Shown: positions 1-9,763 of the stretch, in pieces
Numbering within the stretch: position 1 is the stretch's first letter
Layout: each line of letters starts with the position of its first letter
DNA from: Nesterenkonia halotolerans
GTDB lineage: Bacteria; Actinomycetota; Actinomycetes; Actinomycetales; Micrococcaceae
NCBI RefSeq assembly: GCF_014874065.1
Contig: NZ_JADBEE010000001.1
Coordinates: 806,001 to 870,000, forward strand
Length of the DNA: 64,000 nucleotides
Reading direction: 5' to 3'
Made by a program: the position numbers and the translations under genes
Notes under the pieces: model-generated
Database searches by the model: none
What the model was told of the DNA's origin: nothing
Seen by the model: only the letters and a program-made list of their open reading frames with translations

Positions 1-86
1 ATGGAGCTTGCGAAGCTCGGGTCCTCCGACTGCAGCTGGTCTTCCAGTTGCTTGAGCATGCGCTGTTCACGCTCCGACAGTGGCAT
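1..86 (-). CDS. DUF3040 family protein, N-terminal fragment (runs off the window)
   Basis: The first 28 residues read MPLSEREQRMLKQLEDQL then QSEDPSFASS, which matches the start of actinobacterial DUF3040 membrane proteins (MPLSEHEQR...ALYAEDPKFAS). A GAGGAG ribosome binding site lies 7 bases before the ATG. A possible -10 (TAGACT on the minus strand, 153-148) sits about 60 bases upstream. In many actinobacteria this gene lies between dinB and mraZ of the division/cell-wall cluster, so that cluster probably continues to the left of this window. The function of DUF3040 is unknown. Only the N-terminus is visible here. Confidence 0.8.
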   Translation of the reverse strand, partial: MPLSEREQRMLKQLEDQLQSEDPSFASS

Positions 87-214
87 CGTGAAGCTCCTCG
101 CGATCGTCGTGTGGCGTGCTGGCCGGTGTGGATACGCCTGGGTATATAGTCTAGCCGTTTGTGGACCGCAGACCTAGCCCGAATTCAAGCGTGAGGGGAT
201 CTCTGGGCTGGCGC

Positions 215-1423
215 TCAGGAATCCCCTAGTCCCGGGTCCTCCCGCCGGGCGCGCAGGAGTGAGGCAGGCGCCGTCTGCACGTGCGGGAACTTCTTCGCCA
301 CCGCGTCCAGTGCACTCTCGGCGTCCACCCAGTTCGTCTCGGTGCGGTCGAAGCTCAGCTGCAGGCCCCCTGCGTCGTCGACCAGGCGCTCCGCCCGGAT
401 CCCGATGAGTCTGACCGACTGGGAGCGCTCCCCCAGCTTCTCCAGCAGGGCCAGCATCTTGGCGTAGATGGCCAGGGCCGAGTGCGTGGGGTGTGTCAGC
501 GTCGCGGAGCGGGTGAGCGTCTCGAAATCGCTGTAGCGCAGCTTGAGGCTCAGCCCCTGCGCCGAGACCCCGGACTCGCGCAGCCGGGCGGCCACCCGAT
601 GGCTCAGCCGGAGCAGCTCCGCCCGCAGCACCGCGTCATCTGCCACATCCTGCGCGAAGGTCTCCTCGGCGCCGATGGACTTCTCTATGCGATGCGGCTG
701 CACGGCCCGAGCGTCCTCACCCCATGCCAGCCGGTGCAGAGCTGTGCCGGTCACGCCGAACCGGCGGCGCAGGGCAGGCTCCGGGGTCTGCGCGAGCTGC
801 AGAACCGTGGTGATGCCGAAGGCTTCCAGGGACTGTGCCGTCTTCGCCCCCACACCCCACATGGCGGTGACAGGCAGCGTGTGCAGAAATTCGAGTCGGC
901 GGTGAGGCGGCACCAGCAGCAGCCCGTCCGGCTTGGCCCGGGTGGAGGCGATCTTGGCGATGAACTTGCGATCGGCGATCCCGACCGTGGCCGGCAGGCC
1001 GAACTGCTCGCGGATCTCGCGGCGGATCTTCTGCCCGATCTGTTCAGGGCCGCCGAGTCGACGTCGTGATCCGGTGAGATCCAGAAAGGCCTCGTCCACA
1101 CTGAGCTGTTCCACGGCATCGGTGATGGTGTCGAAGTACGCCATGATCTGCCGGGAGATCTCGCGGTAGCGCTCCATGTGTGGAGGCAGCACGATGGCAT
1201 GGGGGCTTGCCTGGCGCGCCCGGGAGAGCGGCATGGCCGAGCGCACCCCATCGACGCGGGCCTCGTAGGAGGCGGAGAGCACGACAGACCGGCCGGAATC
1301 CGCGGCGACGATGATCTTCCGACCGCGCAGCTCCGGCTGAGTGAGCAGCTCGACCTCCACGTAGTAGGCGTCCATATCTACGTGGGCGAGGACGCGCGGG
1401 TCAGCCGCTGGGGACGGGGCCAT
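215..1423 (-). CDS. dinB: DNA polymerase IV (Y-family translesion polymerase)
   Basis: A 402-residue Y-family polymerase that extends primers past lesions or misaligned ends. Visible catalytic motifs are VDMDAYY (D16) and SVDEAFLD (D110, E111), followed by the thumb/little-finger region (WGVGAKTAQSL helix-hairpin-helix). The length is typical of actinobacterial DinB. A C-terminal LQLSF segment could be a sliding-clamp contact, which is weak. The start ATG lies 6 bases after TAGCCT on the minus strand with no Shine-Dalgarno sequence, so translation is probably leaderless. It is divergent from idsA across only 18 bases. An imperfect hairpin (about 194-227) overlaps the stop and may end transcription. 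No LexA box was seen at this promoter. Confidence 0.95.
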   Translation of the reverse strand: MAPSPAADPRVLAHVDMDAYYVEVELLTQPELRGRKIIVAADSGRSVVLSASYEARVDGVRSAMPLSRARQASPHAIVLPPHMERYREISRQIMAYFDTITDAVEQLSVDEAFLDLTGSRRRLGGPEQIGQKIRREIREQFGLPATVGIADRKFIAKIASTRAKPDGLLLVPPHRRLEFLHTLPVTAMWGVGAKTAQSLEAFGITTVLQLAQTPEPALRRRFGVTGTALHRLAWGEDARAVQPHRIEKSIGAEETFAQDVADDAVLRAELLRLSHRVAARLRESGVSAQGLSLKLRYSDFETLTRSATLTHPTHSALAIYAKMLALLEKLGERSQSVRLIGIRAERLVDDAGGLQLSFDRTETNWVDAESALDAVAKKFPHVQTAPASLLRARREDPGLGDS

Positions 1424-1441
1424 ACCGATAGGCTATCCGCC
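1424..1441. promoter_or_regulatory. Overlapping divergent leaderless promoters for dinB and idsA
   Basis: The 18-base gap contains GATAGGCTATC, an 11-base near-palindrome at 1428-1438 with a single unpaired central base. Read on the plus strand it gives TAGGCT (1429-1434), 7 bases before the idsA ATG. Read on the minus strand it gives TAGCCT (1435-1430), 6 bases before the dinB ATG. The two -10 hexamers share five base pairs, so polymerase could start either way from the same melted region. Neither gene has a ribosome binding site, which fits leaderless mRNAs. Confidence 0.7.
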
Positions 1442-2530
1442 ATGAACCGCGAAGAATTCATCGGCCAGGTCAACTCCGGATGCGCTCTGTTCCTGGAGAA
1501 GCGTCATGAGGAGGTGCGCGCAGTCTCCGAGCACGCCGCTCCCCTGGTGACCGCGCTGATGGCCCTGACCCGCGGCGGCAAGAAGATGCGCCCGGCCCTG
1601 GCCCGGCTCGGCTGGCAGGCTGCCGGCGGTCGTGGCGACGCCGTCGTCGAGCTCGGGGTGGCGCTGGAGCTGTTCCAGGCCGCCGCTCTGGTCCATGACG
1701 ACGTGATTGATCGCTCGGCCACGCGGCGCGGTCTGCCGAGCGCACATATGCGCTTCGAGTCGCTGCACCGCGAGTCCGGGTTCAGCGGCGATCACGCCCA
1801 CTTCGGCACCACCGGGGCGATCCTCTCCGGCGACCTCTCGCTGGCCTGGGCCTCCGAAGCGTTCTTCCATGCGCAAGCCACCGCGATGCAGGACGGCGTC
1901 GCGATCAACCCGCTGGCGGCCTCGACCTTTCACCGGATGCACACCGAGGTGATCACCGGACAGTATCTCGACGTCCTCGAGGAGGTGCGCACCCCCGCCG
2001 AGACCGAAGCCGACGCTGTCGCCCGCGCCCGCGGAGTCCTGCGCTATAAGGCGGCCAAGTACTCCACCGAGTACCCCGTGGTCCTCGGTGCTGCTCTCGC
2101 GGGCGGGTCCGACGCGCTCTGCCGTGCTTTCGCGGCAGCGGCGCTGCCCGTGGGTGAGGCGTTCCAGCTCCGCGATGATCTCCTCGGAGTCTTCGGGGAC
2201 CCGGACACCACCGGCAAACCCGTCGGCGACGATCTGCGGGAGGGCAAGCGCACTGAACTGATCGCCTATGGACTGTTCCGCGCCTCGGCGCAGGGTTCGG
2301 CAGAGCTGGCGCAGATGCTCGGGGACCCCGAGCTGAGCGAACGCCAGGTGGAGCGCGCCCGCGAGATCCTGCTCGACGCCGGCGCGGCCGAGGAGGTGGA
2401 GCGCAGCATCGAACAGCTCACCGCGCAGAGCGTGGAGCACACCGCAGCCCTGGCCGAGCTCGGTGTCGCTGCCGAGGTCCTCGAGGAGTTCGACCGGCTG
2501 CGCGGGAACCTGGTGCTGCGCACGGTCTGA
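1442..2530 (+). CDS. idsA: Polyprenyl diphosphate synthase (E)-type, GGPP synthase-like
   Basis: A 362-residue trans-isoprenyl diphosphate synthase that condenses isopentenyl diphosphate onto allylic primers to make precursors of menaquinone, carotenoids or other isoprenoids. The first Asp-rich motif DDVID is at 86-90. The second region is QLRDDLLGVFGDPDTTGKP followed by GDDLREGK, the pattern of actinobacterial IdsA/GGPP synthases. An open frame continues 264 bases upstream but overlaps dinB. The ATG at 1442 is chosen because it lies 7 bases after TAGGCT and starts a family-like N-terminus. Product chain length cannot be read from the sequence. Confidence 0.92.
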   Translation: MNREEFIGQVNSGCALFLEKRHEEVRAVSEHAAPLVTALMALTRGGKKMRPALARLGWQAAGGRGDAVVELGVALELFQAAALVHDDVIDRSATRRGLPSAHMRFESLHRESGFSGDHAHFGTTGAILSGDLSLAWASEAFFHAQATAMQDGVAINPLAASTFHRMHTEVITGQYLDVLEEVRTPAETEADAVARARGVLRYKAAKYSTEYPVVLGAALAGGSDALCRAFAAAALPVGEAFQLRDDLLGVFGDPDTTGKPVGDDLREGKRTELIAYGLFRASAQGSAELAQMLGDPELSERQVERAREILLDAGAAEEVERSIEQLTAQSVEHTAALAELGVAAEVLEEFDRLRGNLVLRTV

Positions 2531-2639
2531 CCCCGGTGCCGCGCCCGGACTGGCTCCGGCGTCGCGACCCATCAGAATCTGGCGCCGTGCACCTGGTGAG
2601 ATTCCGCGATCCGCACTGTGTGGACTTGTTCGGGTTCGA

Positions 2640-2645
2640 TACCCT
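2640..2645 (+). promoter_or_regulatory. -10 element of the pknL-type kinase (leaderless)
   Basis: TACCCT is followed by six bases and then the GTG that begins the kinase. No Shine-Dalgarno sequence lies between, so the transcript probably begins at the start codon. Confidence 0.6.
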
Positions 2646-2651
2646 GGGGCG

Positions 2652-4076
2652 GTGAGCACCGAACAGTCAGACCCGTGGATCGGTTCCCGAATCGACGACC
2701 GCTATGTGATCGATGAGCGCATTGCGCGCGGCGGCATGTCCACGGTCTACCGCGCCCAGGATCAGCGCCTGGGCCGCGAGGTGGCACTGAAGGTGCTCTT
2801 CCCGCATATGGCCGAAGACCGCAAGGTCGTGGACCGATTCGAGCAGGAGGCGCGCAACTCCGCGCTCATCGCCCACCCCAACGTGGTCCAGGTGCTGGAT
2901 CAGGGGCAGGCCCGGGAGACCGCCTACCTGGTGATGGAGTACGTCCCGGGCGCCACCCTGCGCACGCTGCTCAAGCACGGAGCGATGACGCCGCGACTCG
3001 CCCTGACCTATATGGACTCGATCCTGCAAGGCCTGGCTGCGGCGCACCGGGCGGGTCTGGTGCACCGAGACATCAAGCCCGAGAACGTCCTGGTCTCCCA
3101 TGATGGACGCATCAAGCTGGCGGACCTGGGACTGGCGAGGGCCGCGACGCACCATTCCGGCACCTCCACGCTCATGGGCACGGTGGCCTATATCTCTCCC
3201 GAGCTGCTCTCCGGCGAGGGGGCCGATGAGCGCTCGGACATCTACGCCATCGGCATCCTGCTCTACGAGATGCTCACCGGCGTGCAGCCGTTCACCGGGG
3301 ACTCTCCGGTGCGGGTGGCCTACCAGCACGTGAATTCCACTGTTCCGGTGCCCTCCGCCCAGGTGGACGGGCTCGCCGCAGAGCTCGATGACCTGGTGAG
3401 CATCTCCACGCGTCCCGAGGTCGCACTGCGCCCGAAGAACGCCGATGAGCTGCTGACGATGCTGCGGGAGGCTCGCGGAGCGCTCAGCGACGCGGAGCTC
3501 GACTTCGACGGCGCGCTCACCCCCACTCGAACGCGACCCATCCCCTCGATGGGTGCGGCCGCCGCGGCGGCCCCTGCACCGGGGCAGCACGCCACGACCA
3601 TGCTGCCCGGGGATTCCACCGAGGCCTTCCACGAGGAAGATGACCAGCGCACGGTCGCTGAACCCTGGGATGAGGACATCGACGCCGCCCTCGGTCATGC
3701 CCGCACCACTCATCTGGAAGAGGAACATCGCGGCGCGGCAGGCGCCCAGCAGCCCAGCCTGGCAGAGGAAGACCGCCAGCTGGTGACCGAGGTGCCCACC
3801 ACGGGATTCCAGCTCACTCCGCCGCGACTCAGCGCCGACGACCCACTGACAGGCGTCCAGCCGGCCGTCGCCCCTTCCGTGCGTCGCCCCGCCGCGGGAG
3901 AGCGCACCGATCGGCGGGAGCGTCAGCGACCCTCGATCGAGCTGAGCCGCCCCACGCCCACCCGGGCATGGTTGATGATCGCTGCCATCATGATCGGCAG
4001 CGCCCTGCTGATGCTGATGGCAGGCTGGATCGGCGTCTCAGACGCACTGATCCCCAGCCTCGGCGGAGGCGGATGA
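2652..4076 (+). CDS. pknL: Membrane-anchored Ser/Thr protein kinase, PknL-type
   Basis: A 474-residue Hanks-type kinase. The N-terminal kinase domain (about 18-285) has the glycine loop ARGGMSTVYRA, K47 in ALKVL, catalytic HRDIKPEN (D140), DLG in place of DFG (D158) and the APE-like SPELL. A long acidic, Pro/Ala-rich linker follows, then one transmembrane segment near 440-462 and a short glycine-rich extracytoplasmic tail. There are no PASTA repeats, so this is not the PknB that senses muropeptides. The GTG start at 2652 follows a leaderless promoter; earlier in-frame codons would give an unrelated extension. The neighbours (idsA, DAHP synthase) match the mycobacterial pknL locus. Substrates are unknown. 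Confidence 0.92.
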   Translation: MSTEQSDPWIGSRIDDRYVIDERIARGGMSTVYRAQDQRLGREVALKVLFPHMAEDRKVVDRFEQEARNSALIAHPNVVQVLDQGQARETAYLVMEYVPGATLRTLLKHGAMTPRLALTYMDSILQGLAAAHRAGLVHRDIKPENVLVSHDGRIKLADLGLARAATHHSGTSTLMGTVAYISPELLSGEGADERSDIYAIGILLYEMLTGVQPFTGDSPVRVAYQHVNSTVPVPSAQVDGLAAELDDLVSISTRPEVALRPKNADELLTMLREARGALSDAELDFDGALTPTRTRPIPSMGAAAAAAPAPGQHATTMLPGDSTEAFHEEDDQRTVAEPWDEDIDAALGHARTTHLEEEHRGAAGAQQPSLAEEDRQLVTEVPTTGFQLTPPRLSADDPLTGVQPAVAPSVRRPAAGERTDRRERQRPSIELSRPTPTRAWLMIAAIMIGSALLMLMAGWIGVSDALIPSLGGGG

Positions 4077-4082
4077 TCCCGC

Positions 4083-5489
4083 TCAGTTGACCTGAGTCAG
4101 GGACTCCGCCACCAGGAAGGCGAGTTCAAGAGACTGCTTATGGTTCAGCCGCGGGTCGACCAGGGACTCATACCCCTGATCAAAGGCTGACTCGTCGACG
4201 ACGTCGGAGCCGCCGAGGCACTCGGCCACGTCGTCGCCGGTCATCTCCACGTGCAGGCCGCCCGGGTAGGTCCCCAGCTCGCGGTGGACCTCGAAGAAGC
4301 CGCGCACCTCATCGAGGATGTCGTCGAAGCGGCGGGTCTTGTAGCCGTTGTCCGCGGTGATGGTGTTGCCGTGCATCGGGTCGGTCACCCAGACGACCTT
4401 GGCCCCGGAGTCCCGGACTGCCTTCACCAGCGGTGGAAGCTTTTCCCGGACGTTCGCGGCGCCCATGCGCACGATGAAGGTCAGGCGACCCGGTTCGCGC
4501 TCCGGGTCGAGCTTCTCGATGATCTCGAGCACGGTCTCGGGCGTGGTGCTCGGGCCGAGCTTGACCCCCACCGGGTTCTGCACCCGCGAGAGGTAGTCCA
4601 TGTGGGCGCCGTCGAGCTCACGCGTGCGCTCCCCGATCCAGACGAAGTGTCCGCTGGTCACGTAGGGCTTCCCGGTGCGGGAGTCGATGCGAGTCAGTGC
4701 TCGTTCGTAGTCCAGCAGCAGCGCCTCGTGGGCGGCGTAGAACTCGGTGCGCTTGAGACCTTCGAAGTCGGCGCCGCAGGCCTCCATGAAGCGCACGGCG
4801 CGGTCGATCTCACCGGCAAGCTGCTCGTACCGGGCGTGGGCGGGATTCGCCATGAACCCCTTGTTCCACTGCTGGACGGCGCGCAGATCCGCGAAGCCGC
4901 CCTCGGTGAAGGCACGCACCAGGTTCAGCGTGGCTGCGGACTTGTGGTACGCCGCGACCATCCGCTTGGGGTCCGGCATCCGGGATTCCTCGGTGAAGGC
5001 GAAACCGTTGACGATCTCCCCGCGGAAGGTCGGCAGGGTGACGCCGTCTCGGGTCTCGACGTCGGAGGAGCGCGGCTTGGCATACTGACCCGCCATGCGC
5101 CCCATCTTGACCACCGGCAGCGACGCTCCGTAGGTGAGCACGACCGCCATCTGCAGGATGGTCTTGATCTTGGCGCTGATCCGGTCGGCGCTGACCCCGT
5201 CGAAGGTCTCGGCACAGTCGCCGCCCTGGAGCAGGAAGGCCTCACCGTTGGCCACCTTGGCCAGGCGACGCTTGAGCTTGTCCACCTCACCGGCGAAGAC
5301 CAGCGGCGGGTGCGCTGAGAGCTCGGCGTAGGCAGAGTCGAAGTCCGCGTGTCCGTGCCAGTCAGGCTGCTGCCGCAGCGGCAGGGAACGCCACTCGTCG
5401 AGGCCCGGATAGTCGGCTGCACCCACGTGCAGGATCTCACCGGGAGCGGTCAGCGGGGCATCAGATCGGGGCTCTGGCGTGGTAGTCAC
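4083..5489 (-). CDS. aroG: 3-deoxy-7-phosphoheptulonate synthase, class II
   Basis: A 468-residue plant/mycobacterial-type (class II) DAHP synthase. It joins phosphoenolpyruvate and erythrose-4-phosphate in the first step of the shikimate pathway. Recognisable blocks are FLLQGGDCAETF, KMGRMAGQYAKPRS, SGHFVWIGERTR, VGVKLGPSTTPE, WVTDPMHGNT and GGLHVEMTGDDVAECLGG. Metal and substrate ligands of the family (the Cys in GGDCAE, the His in DPMHGN, the Glu in VEMTG) are present. Transcription converges with pknL, with stops six bases apart. The GTG start lies six bases after TACGCT, implying a leaderless mRNA. It may be inhibited by aromatic amino acids as in mycobacteria, but that cannot be judged here. 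Confidence 0.96.
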   Translation of the reverse strand: MTTTPEPRSDAPLTAPGEILHVGAADYPGLDEWRSLPLRQQPDWHGHADFDSAYAELSAHPPLVFAGEVDKLKRRLAKVANGEAFLLQGGDCAETFDGVSADRISAKIKTILQMAVVLTYGASLPVVKMGRMAGQYAKPRSSDVETRDGVTLPTFRGEIVNGFAFTEESRMPDPKRMVAAYHKSAATLNLVRAFTEGGFADLRAVQQWNKGFMANPAHARYEQLAGEIDRAVRFMEACGADFEGLKRTEFYAAHEALLLDYERALTRIDSRTGKPYVTSGHFVWIGERTRELDGAHMDYLSRVQNPVGVKLGPSTTPETVLEIIEKLDPEREPGRLTFIVRMGAANVREKLPPLVKAVRDSGAKVVWVTDPMHGNTITADNGYKTRRFDDILDEVRGFFEVHRELGTYPGGLHVEMTGDDVAECLGGSDVVDESAFDQGYESLVDPRLNHKQSLELAFLVAESLTQVN

Positions 5490-5495
5490 CAGATC

Positions 5496-5501
5496 AGCGT
5501 A
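5496..5501 (-). promoter_or_regulatory. -10 element of aroG (leaderless)
   Basis: On the minus strand TACGCT is followed by GATCTG and then the GTG start of aroG. Six-base spacing without a ribosome binding site is the leaderless pattern seen repeatedly in this window. Confidence 0.6.
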
Positions 5502-5565
5502 GACCGCGCGACTCAGTCATACCTAATGCCGCAGCCGAGTTCCAACATCCGGACGACGCCGCCGC

Positions 5566-7389
<1,824 letters not shown>

Positions 7390-7438
7390 GGTGGACTCCT
7401 CCATCATGTGTGCTCGGTCACACCATCTTGCCACAGCC

Positions 7439-7456
7439 GGATACTGATCAGTAACC
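7439..7456. promoter_or_regulatory. Palindromic operator candidate upstream of fadD15-like gene
   Basis: The sequence GGATACTGATCAGTAACC contains the perfect 12-bp palindrome TACTGATCAGTA (7442-7453), and the flanking GG/CC also pair. On the minus strand it overlaps a possible -35 (TTACTG), 18 bases before CAAGAT, in front of the acyl-CoA ligase. The size and symmetry fit a TetR-family operator for a fatty-acid-responsive repressor. The regulator itself was not found in this window. Confidence 0.45.
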
Positions 7457-7461
7457 AGGCC

Positions 7462-7827
7462 TCAGACCTGCGCGCCGTCCCCGTTCCCGGAGCGGCTGCG
7501 CGGCATCTGCAGGAAGAGGATCACCAGACCCGCGAGCACCAGGCCGATCAGCGCGGGGACCGTCCAGCTGGGAGCGTTCAGCGGCAGGAACGGCACGATG
7601 ATCAGTGCCAGGATCGCCCCGATGCTCAGCACCGCACCCAGGACCACCGCCGGCCGGGCTCCGGCCAGGGGGTTCTTGGGGTTCGGCGGCTGGAAGTCGT
7701 CGACGTCGTCGAGCGCGTCGTCGTCGACCCGGTGGTCCCGCGGACCCTGACCCGGACCGGGCAGCGGTCGGGACTGACCACCTCGGCCGAAGACTCTGCT
7801 GGGCTCATCATCGCGATAGTTGCTCAT
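7462..7827 (-). CDS. Small two-TM membrane protein, function unknown
   Basis: A 121-residue protein that I do not recognise. The first 55 residues are hydrophilic and acidic (VDDDALDDVDDF) with a Pro-rich stretch. Two hydrophobic segments follow at about 60-82 and 88-107, then a short charged end, so it is likely a hairpin in the membrane with both ends cytoplasmic. GAGAGGAT lies seven bases before the ATG. It starts 12 bases after the hydrolase stop and is probably co-transcribed with it, ahead of the fadD15-like ligase. No enzymatic motif is visible. Confidence 0.75.
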   Translation of the reverse strand: MSNYRDDEPSRVFGRGGQSRPLPGPGQGPRDHRVDDDALDDVDDFQPPNPKNPLAGARPAVVLGAVLSIGAILALIIVPFLPLNAPSWTVPALIGLVLAGLVILFLQMPRSRSGNGDGAQV

Positions 7828-7839
7828 GGGGCAATCCTC

Positions 7840-8571
7840 TCAGAGGGCTCGCGGGCACGGTGCCGGCGAGCGCAGGAAGTCGCGCAGCTGGTGCTGGATC
7901 GTGTCCGCCTCGTAGTCCAGCGTCGCCACATGGCGGCTGCGCGGCAGATCCACCACCCGCAGCTGATCCTCACCCAGGATCTTGATCAGTGTATTGGCGG
8001 AGGACGGTGGCAGAACATCGTCGGTGCCCGAACGAAACAGCAGCACAGGGGTCCCACGGCGTCTCAGCCCGGGGAGCTCCCCGCGGACCTGGGCGAAGAG
8101 TCGATCCAGTTGGACGACGGCGCGCAGCGGGGTCCGGGCATACGCCTCCTCCGTCACCCCGGGCTTGGCGATGTCCCCGGCGATGCTCGCCACCGTGGGA
8201 CGGAATCGACCCAGCGCCCATGCGGTGGGACCGGTCAGCGGAGCGAGACGGAGCCCCGGGTTGATCACGGCGACGGCCTCGACCCGGCGATGGGCCGCCA
8301 CGTGCAGGGCGAGCGAACCACCCATGGAGAGTCCGACCGTGGCGACGGCGGCGCATCGCGCAGCGAGGCGGTCGTAGCTGGCCAGCGCGGCCCGTGTGAT
8401 CTCGTGGCGGCTCGTGCGGTTCAGGTCCTGCCACCGCGTGCCGTGTCCGGGAAGCAGCGGCAGATCCACGGTGAAACCCGCCTCGCGCAGGGACTCGGCG
8501 ACGGGCTCCATCGAGGCTCGGGTCGAGGTGAATCCATGAAAGACGGCGATTCCCATGGCGGAAGTGTGCAT
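7840..8571 (-). CDS. Alpha/beta-hydrolase (carboxylesterase/monoacylglycerol lipase-like)
   Basis: A 243-residue alpha/beta-hydrolase. Visible features are the oxyanion-region HGFTST, the nucleophile elbow GLSMGGSLA (Ser in GxSxG), the acid in FRSGTDDVLPP and the catalytic His in SRHVATLDYE. Together these make a complete Ser-Asp-His triad of the Est30/monoglyceride-lipase type. The ATG at 8571 is taken because TACAGT lies exactly six bases upstream on the minus strand (leaderless). An internal ATG at codon 6 is possible. It is divergent from the PlsC-like acyltransferase and heads a minus-strand group ending in the acyl-CoA ligase, so lipid substrates are likely. The true substrate is unknown. 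Confidence 0.88.
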   Translation of the reverse strand: MHTSAMGIAVFHGFTSTRASMEPVAESLREAGFTVDLPLLPGHGTRWQDLNRTSRHEITRAALASYDRLAARCAAVATVGLSMGGSLALHVAAHRRVEAVAVINPGLRLAPLTGPTAWALGRFRPTVASIAGDIAKPGVTEEAYARTPLRAVVQLDRLFAQVRGELPGLRRRGTPVLLFRSGTDDVLPPSSANTLIKILGEDQLRVVDLPRSRHVATLDYEADTIQHQLRDFLRSPAPCPRAL

Positions 8572-8577
8572 GGGGTC

Positions 8578-8596
8578 ACTGTATTGCCTCTACAGT
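8578..8596. promoter_or_regulatory. Divergent -10 elements for the hydrolase and the acyltransferase
   Basis: The minus-strand TACAGT (8583-8578) is six bases from the hydrolase ATG. The plus-strand TACAGT (8591-8596) precedes the acyltransferase, whose mRNA would carry a short leader with GGAAAGGA. Two identical hexamers back to back, seven bases apart, form a compact divergent promoter. Confidence 0.55.
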
Positions 8597-8634
8597 GGTC
8601 TCGAAGCTCAGCCGCCGGAAAGGACCCCTGCCCA

Positions 8635-9390
8635 GTGTCGTTCTACAGCGTCGCCAAGAACATCGTCGTGGGCCCAGTGGTCAACACAGCCTTCCGCCCC
8701 TGGGTGCGCGGGCTGCACAACATCCCGAGTGAGGGGCCCGCGATTCTGGCCTCGAATCACCTCTCCTTCTCCGACTCCGTGTTCATCCCGGTCAAGGCCC
8801 CGCGTCAGGTGCACTTCATGGCGAAGGACGACTACTGGGCACGGCAGGGAGCCTCGGGGTGGGTGATGAAGAAGTTCTTCGACCTCTCCGGGCAGATCCC
8901 GATGGACCGCTCAGGGGGCAAGGCCAGCCAGAACTCGCTGAACGCCGGGGAGCAGCTGCTGCGCGACGGCGGCGTGCTGGGCCTCTACCCCGAGGGCACC
9001 CGCAGCCCCGACGGGCGGCTGTATCGGGGCAAGCTCGGCATCGCCCGGCTGGCGCTGAACACCCAGGCACCGGTGATCCCTATTGCGCTGATCGGCACCG
9101 ACAAGGTCCAGCCGATCGGGAAGAACATCCCCCGGCTGGGACGCGTGGGGATGATCGTGGGCGAGCCGATGACCTTCGAGTCCTACTACGGCAATGCCGA
9201 GGACCGCTTCGCTCAGCGCGCGGTGACCGACGAGATCATGTACCGGATCATGCGACTCTCCGGCCAGGAGTACGTGGACGTCTACGCTGCCGACGTCAAG
9301 CGCCAGCTGGAAGCAGAGAAGGCCGCCGCCAAGGCAGCGCGCCGGGTGCACCGCCATCCCGGCCAGACGCCCGAGGGGCGCGCCGACTAG
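8635..9390 (+). CDS. 1-acyl-sn-glycerol-3-phosphate acyltransferase (PlsC family)
   Basis: A 251-residue acyltransferase that transfers an acyl chain to a glycerolipid such as lysophosphatidic acid at the membrane face. The family signature NHLSFSD (NHX4D) appears near residue 40, and the phosphate-binding YPEGTRSPDG near residue 118. The C-terminus is basic and Ala-rich. The frame is open for 2 kb upstream, but only from the GTG at 8635 does the protein match the family. GGAAAGGA lies about 9 bases before that codon. Equivalent genes lie near fadD15 and aroG in mycobacteria. A strong bidirectional hairpin follows the gene. Confidence 0.93.
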   Translation: MSFYSVAKNIVVGPVVNTAFRPWVRGLHNIPSEGPAILASNHLSFSDSVFIPVKAPRQVHFMAKDDYWARQGASGWVMKKFFDLSGQIPMDRSGGKASQNSLNAGEQLLRDGGVLGLYPEGTRSPDGRLYRGKLGIARLALNTQAPVIPIALIGTDKVQPIGKNIPRLGRVGMIVGEPMTFESYYGNAEDRFAQRAVTDEIMYRIMRLSGQEYVDVYAADVKRQLEAEKAAAKAARRVHRHPGQTPEGRAD

Positions 9391-9438
9391 CTGGCGGCCG
9401 GGCGGGCCACAGGCCGGGCGCGGCCCAGGCGCACACGA

Positions 9439-9476
9439 AAGAGCCCCGAAGCGATGATGATCGCTCCGGGGCTCTT
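9439..9476. terminator. Bidirectional intrinsic terminator
   Basis: A 17-bp stem with one mismatch (AAGAGCCCCGAAGCGAT against its partner at 9460-9476) and a four-base loop lies between the convergent acyltransferase gene and tRNA-Leu. The arms begin with AA and end with TT, so it can act on both strands. Confidence 0.75.
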
Positions 9477-9488
9477 CTCTGCGATATG

Positions 9489-9572
9489 TGCGCGAGGGGG
9501 GACTTGAACCCCCACGCCCGTGAAGGCACTGGCACCTGAAGCCAGCGCGTCTACCTATTCCGCCACTCGCGC
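9489..9572 (-). tRNA. tRNA-Leu (anticodon CAG)
   Basis: Read on the minus strand, this 84-base gene has a 7-bp acceptor stem GCGCGAG/CTCGCGC, a D-arm with GTGGCGGAATAGGTAGAC, an anticodon loop TTCAGGT (CAG, reading CUG), a long variable arm of class II type and a T-loop GTTCAAG. The CCA is not encoded. A TAATAT hexamer at 9644-9639 on the minus strand may be its -10. Confidence 0.95.
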
Positions 9573-9763
9573 ATACCTGCTTGTCAGGCCTCAGCGACCC
9601 GACCCGCTCCCGGCATTTTCTTCCCGGCAGCGAGAAACATATTACCCACAGAGCCAGCTGTACGCCTAATCGCCGCCGGCAGCGGCACGGCTCAGGCACC
9701 GGGCGCCCAGCCTCAGCGGTCGAGACCACCAGAACAGCCCAGGAACCCTAGTATTGGAGGGAT

